Below are positions 1 to 14,945 of a DNA stretch of 64,000 bases, piece after piece. The stretch comes from Rouxiella sp. WC2420 (GTDB taxonomy: Bacteria; Pseudomonadota; Gammaproteobacteria; Enterobacterales; Enterobacteriaceae). Where the stretch lies: assembly GCF_041200025.1 (NCBI RefSeq), contig NZ_CP165628.1:2232001-2296000 (forward strand). Direction: 5' to 3'. Under the pieces are notes generated by a model. It searched no databases and had not been told where the DNA came from. It saw nothing but the letters and a program-made list of their open reading frames with translations. The position numbers and the translations under genes were made by a program. Position 1 is the stretch's first letter. Every line of letters begins with the position of its first letter.

Positions 1-704
1 GGGATGTTGACTGTATTGTTGCAGCTTCACCTAATTATGTTGAAAGCAGCAGCGTGCTGCAAAAGTTTAAAGATAAAGTTTATGTTATTCCTTACGGTTT
101 GGATAAGAAATTTTATAATAACGCATCTGCCGAAATAAAAGAAAAATGGCGTCAGAGGTTCCCAAGCGGTTTTTTCCTGTTTGTTGGAACTTTCCGCTAT
201 TATAAAGGGCTGCATACGCTCATCGAAGCGGCAAAGAATTCTGATTATCCCATCGTCCTTATCGGCAGCGGACCAATCGAGAGTCAATTAAAAGACCAGG
301 CCAAAAAATATGGTGTGGATAATATTCATTTCCTGGGCGCATTACAGGATGAAGATAAAACCGCACTGCTTGAGCTTTCAACCTGTCTGGTATTTCCGTC
401 ACACCTGCGTTCTGAGGCTTTCGGTATCTCGCTTATCGAGGCTTCTCTGTATTCCAAGCCTGCAATCTCTTGCGAAATTGGCACTGGAACGACTTATATT
501 AACATTGACGAAGTCACCGGGTTGGTTGTACCGCCTGAAGACCCGCTCGCCTTGAGGCTTGCAATGGACAGAATATGGTCGAATCCCGAGCAGACGTGTC
601 AATTTGGTATTGCAGCCAATGAGCGGTTTGAACAATTATTCACCGCAGAGAAAATGGTGGAGCAATATACTAAGATTTATGAAAAGTTGATTTCTAAAGC
701 ATGA
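1..704 (+). CDS. GT4-family glycosyltransferase, 5' end cut off by the window
   Basis: The reading frame is open from base 3, so the gene begins outside the window; only about the last 233 residues are present. The visible part is the C-terminal nucleotide-sugar-binding half of a GT4 (GT-B fold) enzyme: the linker VIPYGLD, then FLFVGTFRYYKGL, and the EAFGISLIEA segment that in this family carries the E-x7-E signature. The stretch resembles, from memory, mannosyl/rhamnosyl transferases of O-antigen clusters (WbdC type). It would add a sugar to a lipid-linked surface polysaccharide on the inner face of the inner membrane. It lies just upstream of gnd, the usual right flank of enterobacterial O-antigen clusters, which supports this. 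Donor and acceptor sugar cannot be told from the sequence. Confidence 0.85.
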   Translation, partial: DVDCIVAASPNYVESSSVLQKFKDKVYVIPYGLDKKFYNNASAEIKEKWRQRFPSGFFLFVGTFRYYKGLHTLIEAAKNSDYPIVLIGSGPIESQLKDQAKKYGVDNIHFLGALQDEDKTALLELSTCLVFPSHLRSEAFGISLIEASLYSKPAISCEIGTGTTYINIDEVTGLVVPPEDPLALRLAMDRIWSNPEQTCQFGIAANERFEQLFTAEKMVEQYTKIYEKLISKA

Positions 705-1078
705 TGCCCCCTGTTTAGGTGAAGTGATTGACTTTTATGTACTTCCTGGAAGTTTTGAATCTACTGAATGTGATATTAGAGGATGATTAATTAGGTTAAT
801 AAATTGTTGTTTAATCGTTTCATCGCTCTTTTTGACCTGCAATTTTCTCGTGTTACCGGTAAAGTAATGAGTGCTCGGCATAGTGATTGAGGCTGTACTA
901 CGCTGTATTGCACCTACAAAATATTTGGTTGCGATAGTTATGGCTGCGATAGGTACACCCTCAGTCATTCTGATGTACAATGCTTGGGTTCATTTGTATG
1001 GCGCGGTGAAAATAAACCTACTAAGAACAGGGGTTTGAGCCTCACCGGGCTATCAACTATTTCTGACAGGAGTTGCTA
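705..1078. other. Intergenic region between the glycosyltransferase and gnd
   Basis: This 374-base gap presumably holds the gnd promoter. No strong terminator hairpin was seen after the glycosyltransferase. A GACAGGAG ribosome binding site at 1065-1072 serves gnd. A short stop-free plus-strand stretch at 883-1038 encodes a hydrophobic segment and may be a gene remnant (see findings). Confidence 0.5.
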
Positions 1079-2488
1079 ATGTCCAAACAACAGATCGGCG
1101 TCGTTGGTATGGCGGTAATGGGTCGTAACCTGGCGCTTAACATTGAAAGCCGTGGTTATTCCGTTGCTATTTTTAACCGTTCAAGCGACAAGACTGATGA
1201 AGTGATCGCTGAAAATCCGGGTAAAAATCTCGTTCCACACCACACCGTCGAAGCGTTTGTTGAGTCACTGGAAAAACCACGCCGTATTCTGCTGATGGTG
1301 AAAGCAGGTGAAGCGACAGATAAAACTATCGCCTCCCTCACACCACACCTTGATAAAGGTGACATCCTCATTGATGGCGGCAACACCTTCTACAAAGACA
1401 CCATCCGTCGTAACAAAGAACTGTCTGACCAAGGCTTCAACTTTATCGGTACCGGTGTTTCCGGTGGCGAAGAAGGCGCACTGAAAGGCCCTTCAATCAT
1501 GCCTGGCGGTCAGAAAGAAGCGTATGAACTGGTTGCACCAATCCTTGAGCAGATCGCTGCTCGCGCTGACGACGGCGACGCTTGCGTAGCTTATATCGGT
1601 GCTGACGGTGCTGGCCACTACGTTAAAATGGTTCACAACGGCATCGAATACGGCGACATGCAGCTGATCGCTGAAGCTTATTCTCTGCTGAAACAGTCCC
1701 TGAACCTGAGCAATGAAGAGCTGGCTAGCACCTTCGTTGAGTGGAACAAGGGCGAGCTGAGCAGCTACCTGATCGACATCACCAAAGACATCTTCACCAA
1801 GAAAGACGAAGACGGCAAATACCTGGTTGATGTGATCCTTGACGAAGCTGCCAACAAAGGCACCGGTAAGTGGACCAGCCAGAGTTCTCTGGACCTCGGC
1901 GAGCCACTGTCTCTGATCACCGAGTCCGTATTTGCTCGTTACCTTTCTTCTTTGAAAGATCAGCGTGTTGCCGCTTCTAAAGTGCTTACTGGTCCTAAAG
2001 TGAAGGCCTATGAAGGCGAGAAAGCAGACTTCATCGAGAAAGTACGTCGTGCTCTGTACCTGGGTAAAATCGTTTCTTATGCTCAGGGCTTCTCACAGCT
2101 GAAAGCGGCATCTGACGAGAACAACTGGGATCTGCATTACGGCGAAATCGCCAAGATCTTCCGTGCGGGCTGCATCATTCGTGCTCAGTTCCTGCAGAAA
2201 ATCACCGATGCTTATGAAGAAAACGCGTCAATCGCTAACCTGCTGTTGGCTCCTTACTTCAAAAACATCGCTGACGAATACCAGCAAGCGCTGCGTGACG
2301 TGGTGTCTTATGCCGTTCAGAACGGCATCCCGACGCCAACGTTCTCTGCTGCGATCAACTACTACGATAGCTACCGCAGCGAGTTCCTGCCAGCTAACCT
2401 GATCCAGGCACAGCGTGACTACTTCGGTGCACATACTTACAAACGCATCGATAAAGAAGGCGTGTTCCATACCGAGTGGTTGGAATAA
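1079..2488 (+). CDS. gnd: 6-phosphogluconate dehydrogenase, decarboxylating
   Basis: Oxidative pentose phosphate enzyme: 6-phosphogluconate plus NADP+ gives ribulose 5-phosphate, CO2 and NADPH, in the cytoplasm. The 469-residue product matches the family length (E. coli 468) and is very close to E. coli Gnd along its whole length. The N-terminal Rossmann motif GMAVMGRN is at about residues 10-17. The substrate and catalytic segment [11 protein letters not shown] lies near 130 and [14 protein letters not shown] near 182-195. The ATG at 1079 is chosen because it gives the conserved [10 protein letters not shown] start and sits 6 bases after GACAGGAG; an upstream in-frame TTG at 1073 overlaps this site and is unlikely. 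It stands alone with its own terminator. Its place beside the polysaccharide cluster and the his operon is standard for enterobacteria. Confidence 0.98.
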   Translation: MSKQQIGVVGMAVMGRNLALNIESRGYSVAIFNRSSDKTDEVIAENPGKNLVPHHTVEAFVESLEKPRRILLMVKAGEATDKTIASLTPHLDKGDILIDGGNTFYKDTIRRNKELSDQGFNFIGTGVSGGEEGALKGPSIMPGGQKEAYELVAPILEQIAARADDGDACVAYIGADGAGHYVKMVHNGIEYGDMQLIAEAYSLLKQSLNLSNEELASTFVEWNKGELSSYLIDITKDIFTKKDEDGKYLVDVILDEAANKGTGKWTSQSSLDLGEPLSLITESVFARYLSSLKDQRVAASKVLTGPKVKAYEGEKADFIEKVRRALYLGKIVSYAQGFSQLKAASDENNWDLHYGEIAKIFRAGCIIRAQFLQKITDAYEENASIANLLLAPYFKNIADEYQQALRDVVSYAVQNGIPTPTFSAAINYYDSYRSEFLPANLIQAQRDYFGAHTYKRIDKEGVFHTEWLE

Positions 2489-2534
2489 ATTTATTTGATA
2501 GGCTTTAGTGGATAGATATTTCCACTTAGTATAA

Positions 2535-2566
2535 AAACCAGGCTGATTTTAGCCTGGTTTTTTTTT
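2535..2566 (+). terminator. Intrinsic terminator of gnd
   Basis: A perfect 10-base stem (AAACCAGGCT/AGCCTGGTTT) with a 6-base loop is followed by a run of T. It lies 46 bases after the gnd stop and separates gnd from the gtr-like genes. Confidence 0.93.
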
Positions 2567-2695
2567 AACTAATTTTCTCCCTAAATTAAATGATAATTGT
2601 CTTATTGACATTTACCTTTGGACACCATTGGTAGATCTATGTATTATTTGTTACAAACCTATAAATTATTATTATAAGTTTTCAAGGGCGGTAAT

Positions 2696-4774
2696 ATGTT
2701 GGAAAAAATCACCAATAAGGATGCATGCTTTGGCTTTATTATTTCGTTATTAATTGGGATAGCATTTTATTTTATTGTTTTTGGTAATGAGATACTAAAT
2801 CCGATCCATATTTATTGGTTAGGACGAGGTGATTGGGCTCAAAGTTATTTAGGGTGGGAGTTTTTTAGAGAAATCCCTTGGAATTTCCCAATTGTTGGTT
2901 TATCCCCAAATTTTGGATTGGAGGTAAGTAACGCAATAGTTTATACCGACTCAAATCCACTTTTAGCTATTATTTTTAAATCTATTTCTAGATGGTTACC
3001 AGTAGATTTTCAGTACTTTGGGATCTGGATTCTTATTTGCTCGATACTACAAGCTGTTTTTTCCTGGAAAATAGTAGCAAGGTATTCGGAAAATACATTA
3101 ATAAAATTGGCAGGGACTTTACTCTTGATGTTTATCCCTGCATGGATAAATCGAGTGGGACATTTAAATCTGATGGCTCATTTTTTCATCCTTGCAGCCA
3201 TACTAGTGACCTTAGATGAAAAAAAGAGAGACAAAACTTTCCTTTGGGGACTGCTAATATGTTGTTCAATGCTTGTGCATTTATATTTAACCTTGATGGT
3301 ATGCGTGTTCTGGATAGGTGCAATAATAAAAATATCTTCAGATAAAAAAGAAAATTTTTGGAGAATAATATTATCTAAGGTATTACCTATTTTTATCGCT
3401 ATTGCTATTGTTAGCATAATGAGTGGGTATTTTACCGTTGCCAATGGTGCTGAGGGGGCAGGGTTCGGAGATTGGCGCGCTAATGTCTTAACACCATTTC
3501 TGGCAAATGGTTGGTCTGTTTATCTTAGCACGCATAATTTCTCTGATGGTGAAAGAGAGGGTTTCAACTATCTTGGTTTGGGACTTATTTTACTTGCATC
3601 ATTGAATGTGATAAATATAACGCGTTATTTTTCCTCAGGAAAACTTAAAAATAAATTATTTTTAATATTGCCGGTTGTGTTTTTTATATTATTTTCATTT
3701 AGTAATAAAGTAGCATTGGGGCCTTATGTTATTCATTATCCGCTCCCATCGTTTATTCTTAAAATCGCTTCGGTTTTCCATGCATCCGGTCGCTTCTTCT
3801 GGCCTGTAACTTATCTGTTTGTGATTTTTATTATTAGTTTGACAGTGAGAAATTTCAGCAAAAATAATGCTGTTATTATCTTGCTACTTTGTACTGCACT
3901 ACAAATTTATGATACTCATAACGGCTGGAGTGTAATTAAAAATCAATTTTCATATATTAAAAAATCAAGCTGGACGCCTAACCTAAAAAGTGATTTTTGG
4001 GCAGTAAATGCTAAAATGTATGACAAAATAAGGTGGGTGCCTTTTAATAATTCTTCTAAAGATTGGATGGATTTATCGTTTATTACTTTAAATGCACATA
4101 AAAAAACTAATGATGTTTACATGGCAAGATTTGATGTGCTTAAATCCGAGTCAATGAATCAGGATGTAATGAGAGGATTGTTAGATGGAAATTATCCCGC
4201 GGACACAATATATGTGATGGATCAGAATCTGCTCGATATGATTAGCGTCCGTGAAGGTGATGTTTATGCAAAAGTCGATGGGGTTTATGTTCTAGTACCC
4301 AATGCTAAAAATTGCTTAGCCTGTGAAAAGATTTATAATCCTTCTAGTATAAAAAAATCTAAGATATTTGATTTTACATCACTTGGTAAGGGTTTTAATT
4401 TATTAACTAACGGCTGGTCAATTCAAGAAGGCTGGGGGGTATGGAATGCGAGCAATAAAGCCTCCCTTCTTCTACCTATACAGGGTGGTAATCAAAAAAT
4501 AAAAATAAAAATAACATATAACCCATTCATATCACCTAAAACTCCTGTGCAACGTGTCATTATAAAAGTGAATGGCGTCATACTTGCCAATGTTACAAAC
4601 TCTCAGCCTACGGAAAGTAATTTGTCTTTCGTATTACCGACCATGTCAGACAGTACAAGTGAAAGTGTACTACTTGAATTCGAATTCCCAGATGCAATTA
4701 AAGCTTCGGATGTCTATTCTGATGGCGATGCCAGAAAATTAGCATTTGGCATAAAGAAAATCGAAATTGAGTAA
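2696..4774 (+). CDS. Large polytopic membrane protein, probable O-antigen-modifying glycosyltransferase (DUF6311-like)
   Basis: A 692-residue protein. About the first 400 residues are rich in hydrophobic helices (roughly ten or more), followed by a soluble part of nearly 300 residues likely exposed in the periplasm. Between the first two helices is GDWAQSYLGWEFFRE (about 45-59), and YTDSNPLL follows at 83-90. Such acidic, aromatic first-loop motifs are typical of membrane glycosyltransferases using polyprenyl-phosphate sugars, and I recall this pattern from DUF6311 proteins. The gene is visibly AT-rich compared with gnd and his, suggesting horizontal acquisition. Immediately downstream are gtrA and gtrB, whose products make and flip undecaprenyl-phosphate-glucose. 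In known gtr clusters the third gene is the serotype-specific transferase, so this is inferred to be that enzyme. The sugar and linkage are unknown. The start ATG follows AAGGGCGG. Confidence 0.72.
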   Translation: MLEKITNKDACFGFIISLLIGIAFYFIVFGNEILNPIHIYWLGRGDWAQSYLGWEFFREIPWNFPIVGLSPNFGLEVSNAIVYTDSNPLLAIIFKSISRWLPVDFQYFGIWILICSILQAVFSWKIVARYSENTLIKLAGTLLLMFIPAWINRVGHLNLMAHFFILAAILVTLDEKKRDKTFLWGLLICCSMLVHLYLTLMVCVFWIGAIIKISSDKKENFWRIILSKVLPIFIAIAIVSIMSGYFTVANGAEGAGFGDWRANVLTPFLANGWSVYLSTHNFSDGEREGFNYLGLGLILLASLNVINITRYFSSGKLKNKLFLILPVVFFILFSFSNKVALGPYVIHYPLPSFILKIASVFHASGRFFWPVTYLFVIFIISLTVRNFSKNNAVIILLLCTALQIYDTHNGWSVIKNQFSYIKKSSWTPNLKSDFWAVNAKMYDKIRWVPFNNSSKDWMDLSFITLNAHKKTNDVYMARFDVLKSESMNQDVMRGLLDGNYPADTIYVMDQNLLDMISVREGDVYAKVDGVYVLVPNAKNCLACEKIYNPSSIKKSKIFDFTSLGKGFNLLTNGWSIQEGWGVWNASNKASLLLPIQGGNQKIKIKITYNPFISPKTPVQRVIIKVNGVILANVTNSQPTESNLSFVLPTMSDSTSESVLLEFEFPDAIKASDVYSDGDARKLAFGIKKIEIE

Positions 4775-4879
4775 TCAGCAACAGAGGGAGTTCGCTCCCA
4801 AGTGGCTTTCTTTACTCAAGGTGAAAATAATCAACCTTGTTAAGAATTATTTATTTTTATTAAAGATGGATTGCTTCAT

Positions 4880-5242
4880 ATGCTAAAACTATTATTCAAA
4901 TATTGTGTGGTGGGAGCGTTTAACACATTGTTGCATTGGTTAACTTTTGCCATTGTGTACAACTATTTGCATGCCTCACAGGCAATGAGTAACCTTGCTG
5001 GATTTTGCATCGCAGTCACTTTTAGCTTTTTTGTTAACGCTAAATGGACTTTCAATGCCGAGCATACAACTTTTCGCTATTTTATTTATGTTGGATTCAT
5101 GGGATGTGTAGCCCTGGCTTTTGGATTCATCGCGGATGAAATGCAGTTTAATCCCTACATCACGCTGGTAGGTTTCACAATCACCAGCTTAGTCATTGGT
5201 TTCCTCTATTCAAACTTTGTAGTCTTCAGGGCTAAAGCATAA
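4880..5242 (+). CDS. gtrA: GtrA family flippase
   Basis: A 120-residue protein with four predicted membrane helices, the standard GtrA size and layout. It opens with the family pattern [20 protein letters not shown] and contains FFVNAKWTF between helices 2 and 3. GtrA proteins are thought to flip undecaprenyl-phosphate-glucose across the inner membrane for O-antigen glucosylation. An in-frame TTG lies 9 bases earlier at 4871, but the ATG at 4880 has GATGGA at a suitable distance and is preferred. The stop codon overlaps the start of gtrB by one base (TAATG), so the two are translationally coupled. Confidence 0.88.
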   Translation: MLKLLFKYCVVGAFNTLLHWLTFAIVYNYLHASQAMSNLAGFCIAVTFSFFVNAKWTFNAEHTTFRYFIYVGFMGCVALAFGFIADEMQFNPYITLVGFTITSLVIGFLYSNFVVFRAKA

Positions 5243-6153
5243 TGAAAATTTCTCTTGTAGTGCCTGTTTTCAACGAAGAAGCGACGATCCAAATTTTCTA
5301 TCAAGCAGTACGTGAATCCGAGGAACTGAAGGAGCATGAAGTAGAGATTGTTTTTATCAATGATGGCAGTAAAGATGCTACCGAGGCTATGATCAACTCC
5401 CTGGCATTGGCTGATAAGCATGTTCAAGCTCTTAACTTGACTAGAAATTTTGGCAAGGAACCGGCCCTGCTGGCTGGACTTGAACATGCAACGGGCGATG
5501 CAGTTATCCCCATTGATGTCGATTTGCAGGATCCGATTGAAGTAATCCCGCGTTTGATCGAAAAGTGGCAAGCCGGTGCCGATATGGTTCTGGCAAAAAG
5601 GGCAGATCGTACCAGCGATGGTCATCTTAAAAGAAACTCTGCTCTGGTGTTTTATAAGTTACACAATAAAATCAGCAACCCTAAAATTGAAGAAAATGTC
5701 GGTGATTTCCGCTTACTTTCTCGTGAGTTGGTTGAGAATATCAAGCAGTTGCCTGAGCGTAATCTTTTTATGAAAGGGATTCTGAGTTGGGTCGGCGGGC
5801 GCACTGAAATTATTGAATATAGTCGAGCGGGGAGAGTCGCTGGAACTTCAAAATTCAATGGATGGAAGTTGTGGAACCTTGCTCTCGAGGGGATTACGAG
5901 CTTTTCTACATTCCCTTTGCGGGTGTGGACTTATCTCGGAGTGTTTGTCGCCGCGTTTTCGTTTGTCTATGGCGGCTGGCTAATTTTGGACACTTTGGCA
6001 TTCGGTAACCCTGTTAAAGGCTACGCTTCGATCATGGCCTCCATACTGTTCCTCGGAGGCATTCAACTGATCGGCATTGGCGTTCTTGGGGAGTATATTG
6101 GCAGGATCTATATTGAAACCAAGGGCAGACCAAGGTACATCATAAAAAAATAA
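5242..6153 (+). CDS. gtrB: GtrB-type undecaprenyl-phosphate glucosyltransferase
   Basis: A 303-residue GT2 enzyme that transfers glucose from UDP-glucose to undecaprenyl phosphate on the cytoplasmic side of the inner membrane. The GT-A domain shows [10 protein letters not shown] at 7-16, NDGSKD at 40-45 and the metal/donor motif DVDLQDP at 92-98. Two hydrophobic segments at about 230-250 and 260-280 anchor the C-terminus, as in E. coli and phage GtrB (about 305 residues). It ends the three-gene unit with the large membrane protein and gtrA. Other DPM1-like GT2 enzymes, such as ArnC, share these motifs, but the gtrA neighbour makes GtrB the better name. Confidence 0.9.
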   Translation: MKISLVVPVFNEEATIQIFYQAVRESEELKEHEVEIVFINDGSKDATEAMINSLALADKHVQALNLTRNFGKEPALLAGLEHATGDAVIPIDVDLQDPIEVIPRLIEKWQAGADMVLAKRADRTSDGHLKRNSALVFYKLHNKISNPKIEENVGDFRLLSRELVENIKQLPERNLFMKGILSWVGGRTEIIEYSRAGRVAGTSKFNGWKLWNLALEGITSFSTFPLRVWTYLGVFVAAFSFVYGGWLILDTLAFGNPVKGYASIMASILFLGGIQLIGIGVLGEYIGRIYIETKGRPRYIIKK

Positions 6154-6215
6154 CAACCCGATGACGGTGGTTGAGCTTGAAGATGCCTCGCCATTTTCGA
6201 TGAAGACTCAATTGG

Positions 6216-6245
6216 AATGCCGAGCTTAATGCTCGGCATTTTTTC
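6216..6245 (+). terminator. Intrinsic terminator of the gtr unit
   Basis: A perfect 10-base stem AATGCCGAGC/GCTCGGCATT with loop TTAAT runs into a T tract. The T run is on the plus-strand side, so it ends gtrB transcription. It lies 15 bases beyond the convergent hisI end. Confidence 0.9.
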
Positions 6246-6259
6246 ACTTCCACACTACG

Positions 6260-6874
6260 TTATTTCGTATGTCTTTGACGCAGATTCTCGATCACGGTGC
6301 TGAAATCTAAATCTTGATCCTGTAGCAACACCAGCAGGTGATAGACCAGATCCGAAGCTTCGTTTTTCAGTTCGAAACGGTCATTGACCGTGGCGGCCAG
6401 CGCGGTTTCAACGCCTTCTTCACCTACTTTTTGTGCGATACGCTTGGTGCCGCTGGCGTACAGGCTAGCAGTGTAAGAGCTGTCCGGGCTGGCGCTTTTG
6501 CGCGAAGCCAGCAACTGCTCGAGCTGATACAGGAAACCCCAGTCGCTGCTGGCAGGGTGGAAGCAGCTATTATTGCCTTTGTGGCAAGTCGGGCCGATTG
6601 GATTAACCAGAATCAGCAGCGAATCGTTGTCACAGTCCGGTGTAATACTCACCACGTTCAGGAAGTTGCCGGAGCTTTCACCCTTGGTCCACAGGCGCTG
6701 CTTGGTGCGAGAGAAAAATGTCACCCTGCCGCTGCTTTGCGTCACATCAAGCGCCTGCTGATTCATGTACCCCATCATCAACACTTCGCCTGAAACGGCA
6801 TGCTGCACAATGGCCGGCATCATGTTATCGGTCTTTTCCCAGTCAAGCTGAGCCAGCTGTTCGGCCGTCAGCAT
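6260..6874 (-). CDS. hisI: Bifunctional phosphoribosyl-AMP cyclohydrolase / phosphoribosyl-ATP pyrophosphatase
   Basis: Steps 2 and 3 of histidine synthesis. The N-terminal cyclohydrolase half contains PDCDNDSLL and the zinc-ligand stretch CHKGNNSCF. The C-terminal pyrophosphohydrolase half contains [11 protein letters not shown] and [15 protein letters not shown]. With the ATG at 6874 the product is 204 residues, matching E. coli HisI (203). A GTG at 6922 overlaps the hisF stop as GTGA and would add 16 residues; that coupled start cannot be excluded, but it extends beyond the family norm. Last gene of the his operon. Confidence 0.95.
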   Translation of the reverse strand: MLTAEQLAQLDWEKTDNMMPAIVQHAVSGEVLMMGYMNQQALDVTQSSGRVTFFSRTKQRLWTKGESSGNFLNVVSITPDCDNDSLLILVNPIGPTCHKGNNSCFHPASSDWGFLYQLEQLLASRKSASPDSSYTASLYASGTKRIAQKVGEEGVETALAATVNDRFELKNEASDLVYHLLVLLQDQDLDFSTVIENLRQRHTK

Positions 6875-6918
6875 CAAAGGTTCTTTCAGCGTTTTTACTT
6901 CATCAAATTCTGGAATGC

Positions 6919-12532
<5,614 letters not shown>

Positions 12533-12536
12533 CTTG

Positions 12537-13436
12537 TTACTCCATCATCTTTTCAATTGGCAGCACCAGAATTGAACTGGCACCCAGCGCTTTCAGTTTT
12601 TCCATGGTTTCCCAGAACAGGGTTTCGCTGCTCACCATGTGCATGGCAACGCGCTGCTTGTCGTTGGCCAGTGGCAAAATGGTAGGGCGCTCGGCTCCAG
12701 GCAGCAGGGCGATTATCTCGTCCAGCTGTGCGCTTGGTGCATGTAGCATGATGTATTTGGATTCGCGAGCCTGAATCACGCCCTGGATACGGGTCATCAG
12801 TTTGTCGATCAACAGCTGTTTGGACTGCGGCATTTCGCCGTCGCGCTGAATCAGGCACGCCTTGGAACGATAAATGACTTCATCTTCTTTCAGGCCGTTG
12901 GCTTCTAACGTTGCGCCGGTAGACACCAGGTCGCAAATCGCATCGGCCAGACCGGCACGCGGTGCCACTTCGACTGAACCGTTGAGCAGGCAAGACTTGA
13001 AGTCGAGTTTCTTGTTGTCGAAATACTGCTTGAGGATGTGCGGATAAGAAGTGGCGATACGTTTGTTGCCAAGGCTCTGCGGGCCTTGATAATCGAAGTC
13101 CAGCGGGGTGGCCAGCGACAGGCGGCAGCCGCCGAAATCCAGACGGCGCAGCGTGAAATAACGCGGATCTTCACCCTGAGCGCGACGGGCCAGCAGCTCT
13201 TCTTCCAGCACGTTTTCACCGATGATACCGAGGTCAACCACGCCGTCCATCACCAGACCCGGGATATCGTCATCGCGAACGCGCAGAATGTCGATTTCCA
13301 TATTCTCGGCAAAGGCAATCAGGCGCTGCTCTTGCAGGTTGATTTTAATTCCGCAGCGCGCCAGCAGCTCTCGGGAGTCGTCGCTAAGGCGACCGGATTT
13401 TTGCATGGCGATACGTAAACGGTTTTTGTCTAACAT
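12537..13436 (-). CDS. hisG: ATP phosphoribosyltransferase (long form)
   Basis: First committed and feedback-inhibited enzyme of histidine synthesis, joining ATP and PRPP. The 299 residues match the long HisG_L form, whose C-terminal ACT-like domain binds histidine, so no HisZ partner is needed. The start [18 protein letters not shown] is the family start. The PRPP-binding region [16 protein letters not shown] is at about 175-190. First structural gene after the attenuator. Confidence 0.98.
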   Translation of the reverse strand: MLDKNRLRIAMQKSGRLSDDSRELLARCGIKINLQEQRLIAFAENMEIDILRVRDDDIPGLVMDGVVDLGIIGENVLEEELLARRAQGEDPRYFTLRRLDFGGCRLSLATPLDFDYQGPQSLGNKRIATSYPHILKQYFDNKKLDFKSCLLNGSVEVAPRAGLADAICDLVSTGATLEANGLKEDEVIYRSKACLIQRDGEMPQSKQLLIDKLMTRIQGVIQARESKYIMLHAPSAQLDEIIALLPGAERPTILPLANDKQRVAMHMVSSETLFWETMEKLKALGASSILVLPIEKMME

Positions 13437-13490
13437 AATGACCTCTGTCTTTAAAGTTTTGATTTAATTCGTTTTTAAAATCTTAAGGGT

Positions 13491-13526
13491 AAAAAAAAGC
13501 CCCCGGAAGAAATCTTCCGAGGGCTC
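13491..13526 (-). terminator. his operon attenuator terminator
   Basis: Read on the minus strand, a GC-rich stem AGCCCTCGGAAGA/TTCCGGGGGCT (one wobble) is followed by eight T. It lies between hisL and hisG, exactly where the classical his attenuator is. Ribosome stalling at the His codons of hisL should favour an antiterminator and allow read-through when charged tRNA-His is scarce. Confidence 0.93.
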
Positions 13527-13589
13527 ACTGCTGCATTCTGCGCCACTGGAAGATCTTAAAAGTCTCCCAGCACCAATCTGCCTGAAAGA

Positions 13590-13664
13590 CTAGTCAGGAT
13601 GATGGTGATGATGGTGGTTAATCAGAATGTTCAGCATTTTATGTTTCTCTGTAATGGTTTTCAT
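13590..13664 (-). CDS. hisL: his operon leader peptide
   Basis: A 24-codon frame ending in six consecutive His codons followed by Pro-Asp-stop; E. coli hisL has seven His and the same PD ending. Two starts are possible. ATG at 13664 gives MKTITEKHKMLNILIN before the His run but has AGGA almost touching the start codon. ATG at 13637 gives a 15-residue peptide with a GAG eight or nine bases upstream, closer to E. coli length. The start is therefore uncertain, but the His run and stop are not. Regulation is by translation-coupled attenuation. Confidence 0.9.
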   Translation of the reverse strand: MKTITEKHKMLNILINHHHHHHPD

Positions 13665-14003
13665 TCCTACCGCTGCTTTCAGCCATAGGTTTCTAAATCA
13701 GTTGCCAATTAACCTAAACCACCGTGCCCAGCTGCGCAACCTTTTTTTATCCTGATAAATAAATCTAATATCTTTCAGTATCTAATGAGCTTTGCGAATG
13801 AATTGTATAGAAGACCGGTAAGGACCTTTTGGGCGAATGACAGTAATCGCTTAAAAATCATTACATATTAGGCCGTTGTTTAAGGCAGAAGGCCGCGGTA
13901 GCCTGCTAAACTGATCGGCAAAGCCTGATAAAAATTCAGTCAGGGTTATCACTACGGCTGGTTTTTAGTCAGTGGTAAACAGAGAAACACACTGGAGAGC
14001 AGC
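13665..14003. other. Divergent promoter region of the his operon and yeeZ
   Basis: This 339-base gap must hold the his promoter (minus) and the yeeZ promoter (plus). I see no hexamer pair strong enough to place either start point. GGAGAG at 13994-13999 serves as the yeeZ ribosome binding site. Confidence 0.5.
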
Positions 14004-14837
14004 ATGAAGAAGGTATCGATAATTGGTTTAGGCTGGCTAGGTATGCCGCTGGCAGTTGCTCTAAGCGCCAAAGGATATAAAGTGGTCGGCAGTAAAACGA
14101 CTCTCGACGGCGTTGAAGCTGCGCGAATGAGCGGCATCGAATGCTATCAGCTCAACTTCGCGCCGGGCGTGACTCTGGAGTGCGATCCCGACGATCTGGA
14201 AGTGTTGTTAAATGTCGATGCGCTAATTATCACTCTCCCCGCCAGGCGCACGCCCGAGGGCAGCGAGCTCTATTTCCAGTCAGTACAAATGCTGGTGGAC
14301 AGCGCGTTGGCGCACAATATTGCGCGCATCGTGTTTACCAGCTCGACTTCGGTATATGGCGAAGGCAAAGGAACCGTGCGTGAAAACTCACCGCTGGAAC
14401 CTGTGACTTCGGCAGGGGTCGTGCTTAAAGAGCTGGAAGAGTGGTTCCACAATTTGCCCAATACCTCGGTTGATGTGTTGCGACTGGCAGGACTGGTCGG
14501 CGCCGATCGTCATCCAGGGCGATTCCTGGCCGGTAAAACGGGCGTTAAAGGGGCAAATCACGGCGTCAATCTGGTGCATCAGGATGATGTCGTGGCGGCC
14601 ATCCAGCTGCTGCTGAATCTGCCGCGCGGCGGACATACCTTTAATCTTTGTGCCCCCGCACATCCGGCAAAACAGCAATTTTACCCGCTGCTGGCCCGCC
14701 AGTTGGGCCTTCCAGAACCGACTTTTGCCGCTGAACCTGAAGATTCAAGGGGCAAACTGGTGGACGGCAGCCGCATCGTGAAAGAGCTCGGGTTCGAATA
14801 TATTTACCCTGATCCAATCCGCATGCCGCTTAATTAA
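14004..14837 (+). CDS. yeeZ: NAD(P)-binding SDR-family protein YeeZ
   Basis: A 277-residue atypical short-chain dehydrogenase/epimerase-like protein closely matching E. coli YeeZ (274), which is also divergent from hisL. The dinucleotide-binding motif GLGWLGMPLA is at 8-17, FTSSTSVYGEG near 115-125 and the conserved NLVHQDDVVAAI near 190. The substrate is not established for the family. It is monocistronic, followed by a hairpin at 14855-14881. Confidence 0.92.
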   Translation: MKKVSIIGLGWLGMPLAVALSAKGYKVVGSKTTLDGVEAARMSGIECYQLNFAPGVTLECDPDDLEVLLNVDALIITLPARRTPEGSELYFQSVQMLVDSALAHNIARIVFTSSTSVYGEGKGTVRENSPLEPVTSAGVVLKELEEWFHNLPNTSVDVLRLAGLVGADRHPGRFLAGKTGVKGANHGVNLVHQDDVVAAIQLLLNLPRGGHTFNLCAPAHPAKQQFYPLLARQLGLPEPTFAAEPEDSRGKLVDGSRIVKELGFEYIYPDPIRMPLN

Positions 14838-14854
14838 AGTGAACGTTTAAAACT

Positions 14855-14881
14855 CCTCGCGTTTAATTACAAAGCGCGAGG
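14855..14881 (+). terminator. Possible weak terminator after yeeZ
   Basis: CCTCGCG/CGCGAGG stem with a 13-base loop, 17 bases after yeeZ. There is no clear T run, so it may stabilise the transcript end rather than terminate. Confidence 0.4.
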
Positions 14882-14945
14882 ATATTGGCCCCGTTATTGC
14901 TTGTTTCTGTGACTTAATGGAGTGTTTAACAGGAGCAACGCGCCC

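Noticed and set aside
735..980. 81-codon minus-strand frame before gnd
   Set aside because: No ribosome binding site, no recognisable family, low-complexity composition; probably chance in an intergenic gap.
2686..2693. GGGCGGTA resembling the start of an ops/JUMPStart element before the large gtr-like gene
   Set aside because: Only the first part of GGCGGTAGCGT is present and it coincides with the ribosome binding site; too weak for an RfaH site.
13590..13620. GATGGTGATGATGGTGG microsatellite-like run on the plus strand
   Set aside because: It is the complement of the six His codons of hisL, not a simple repeat.
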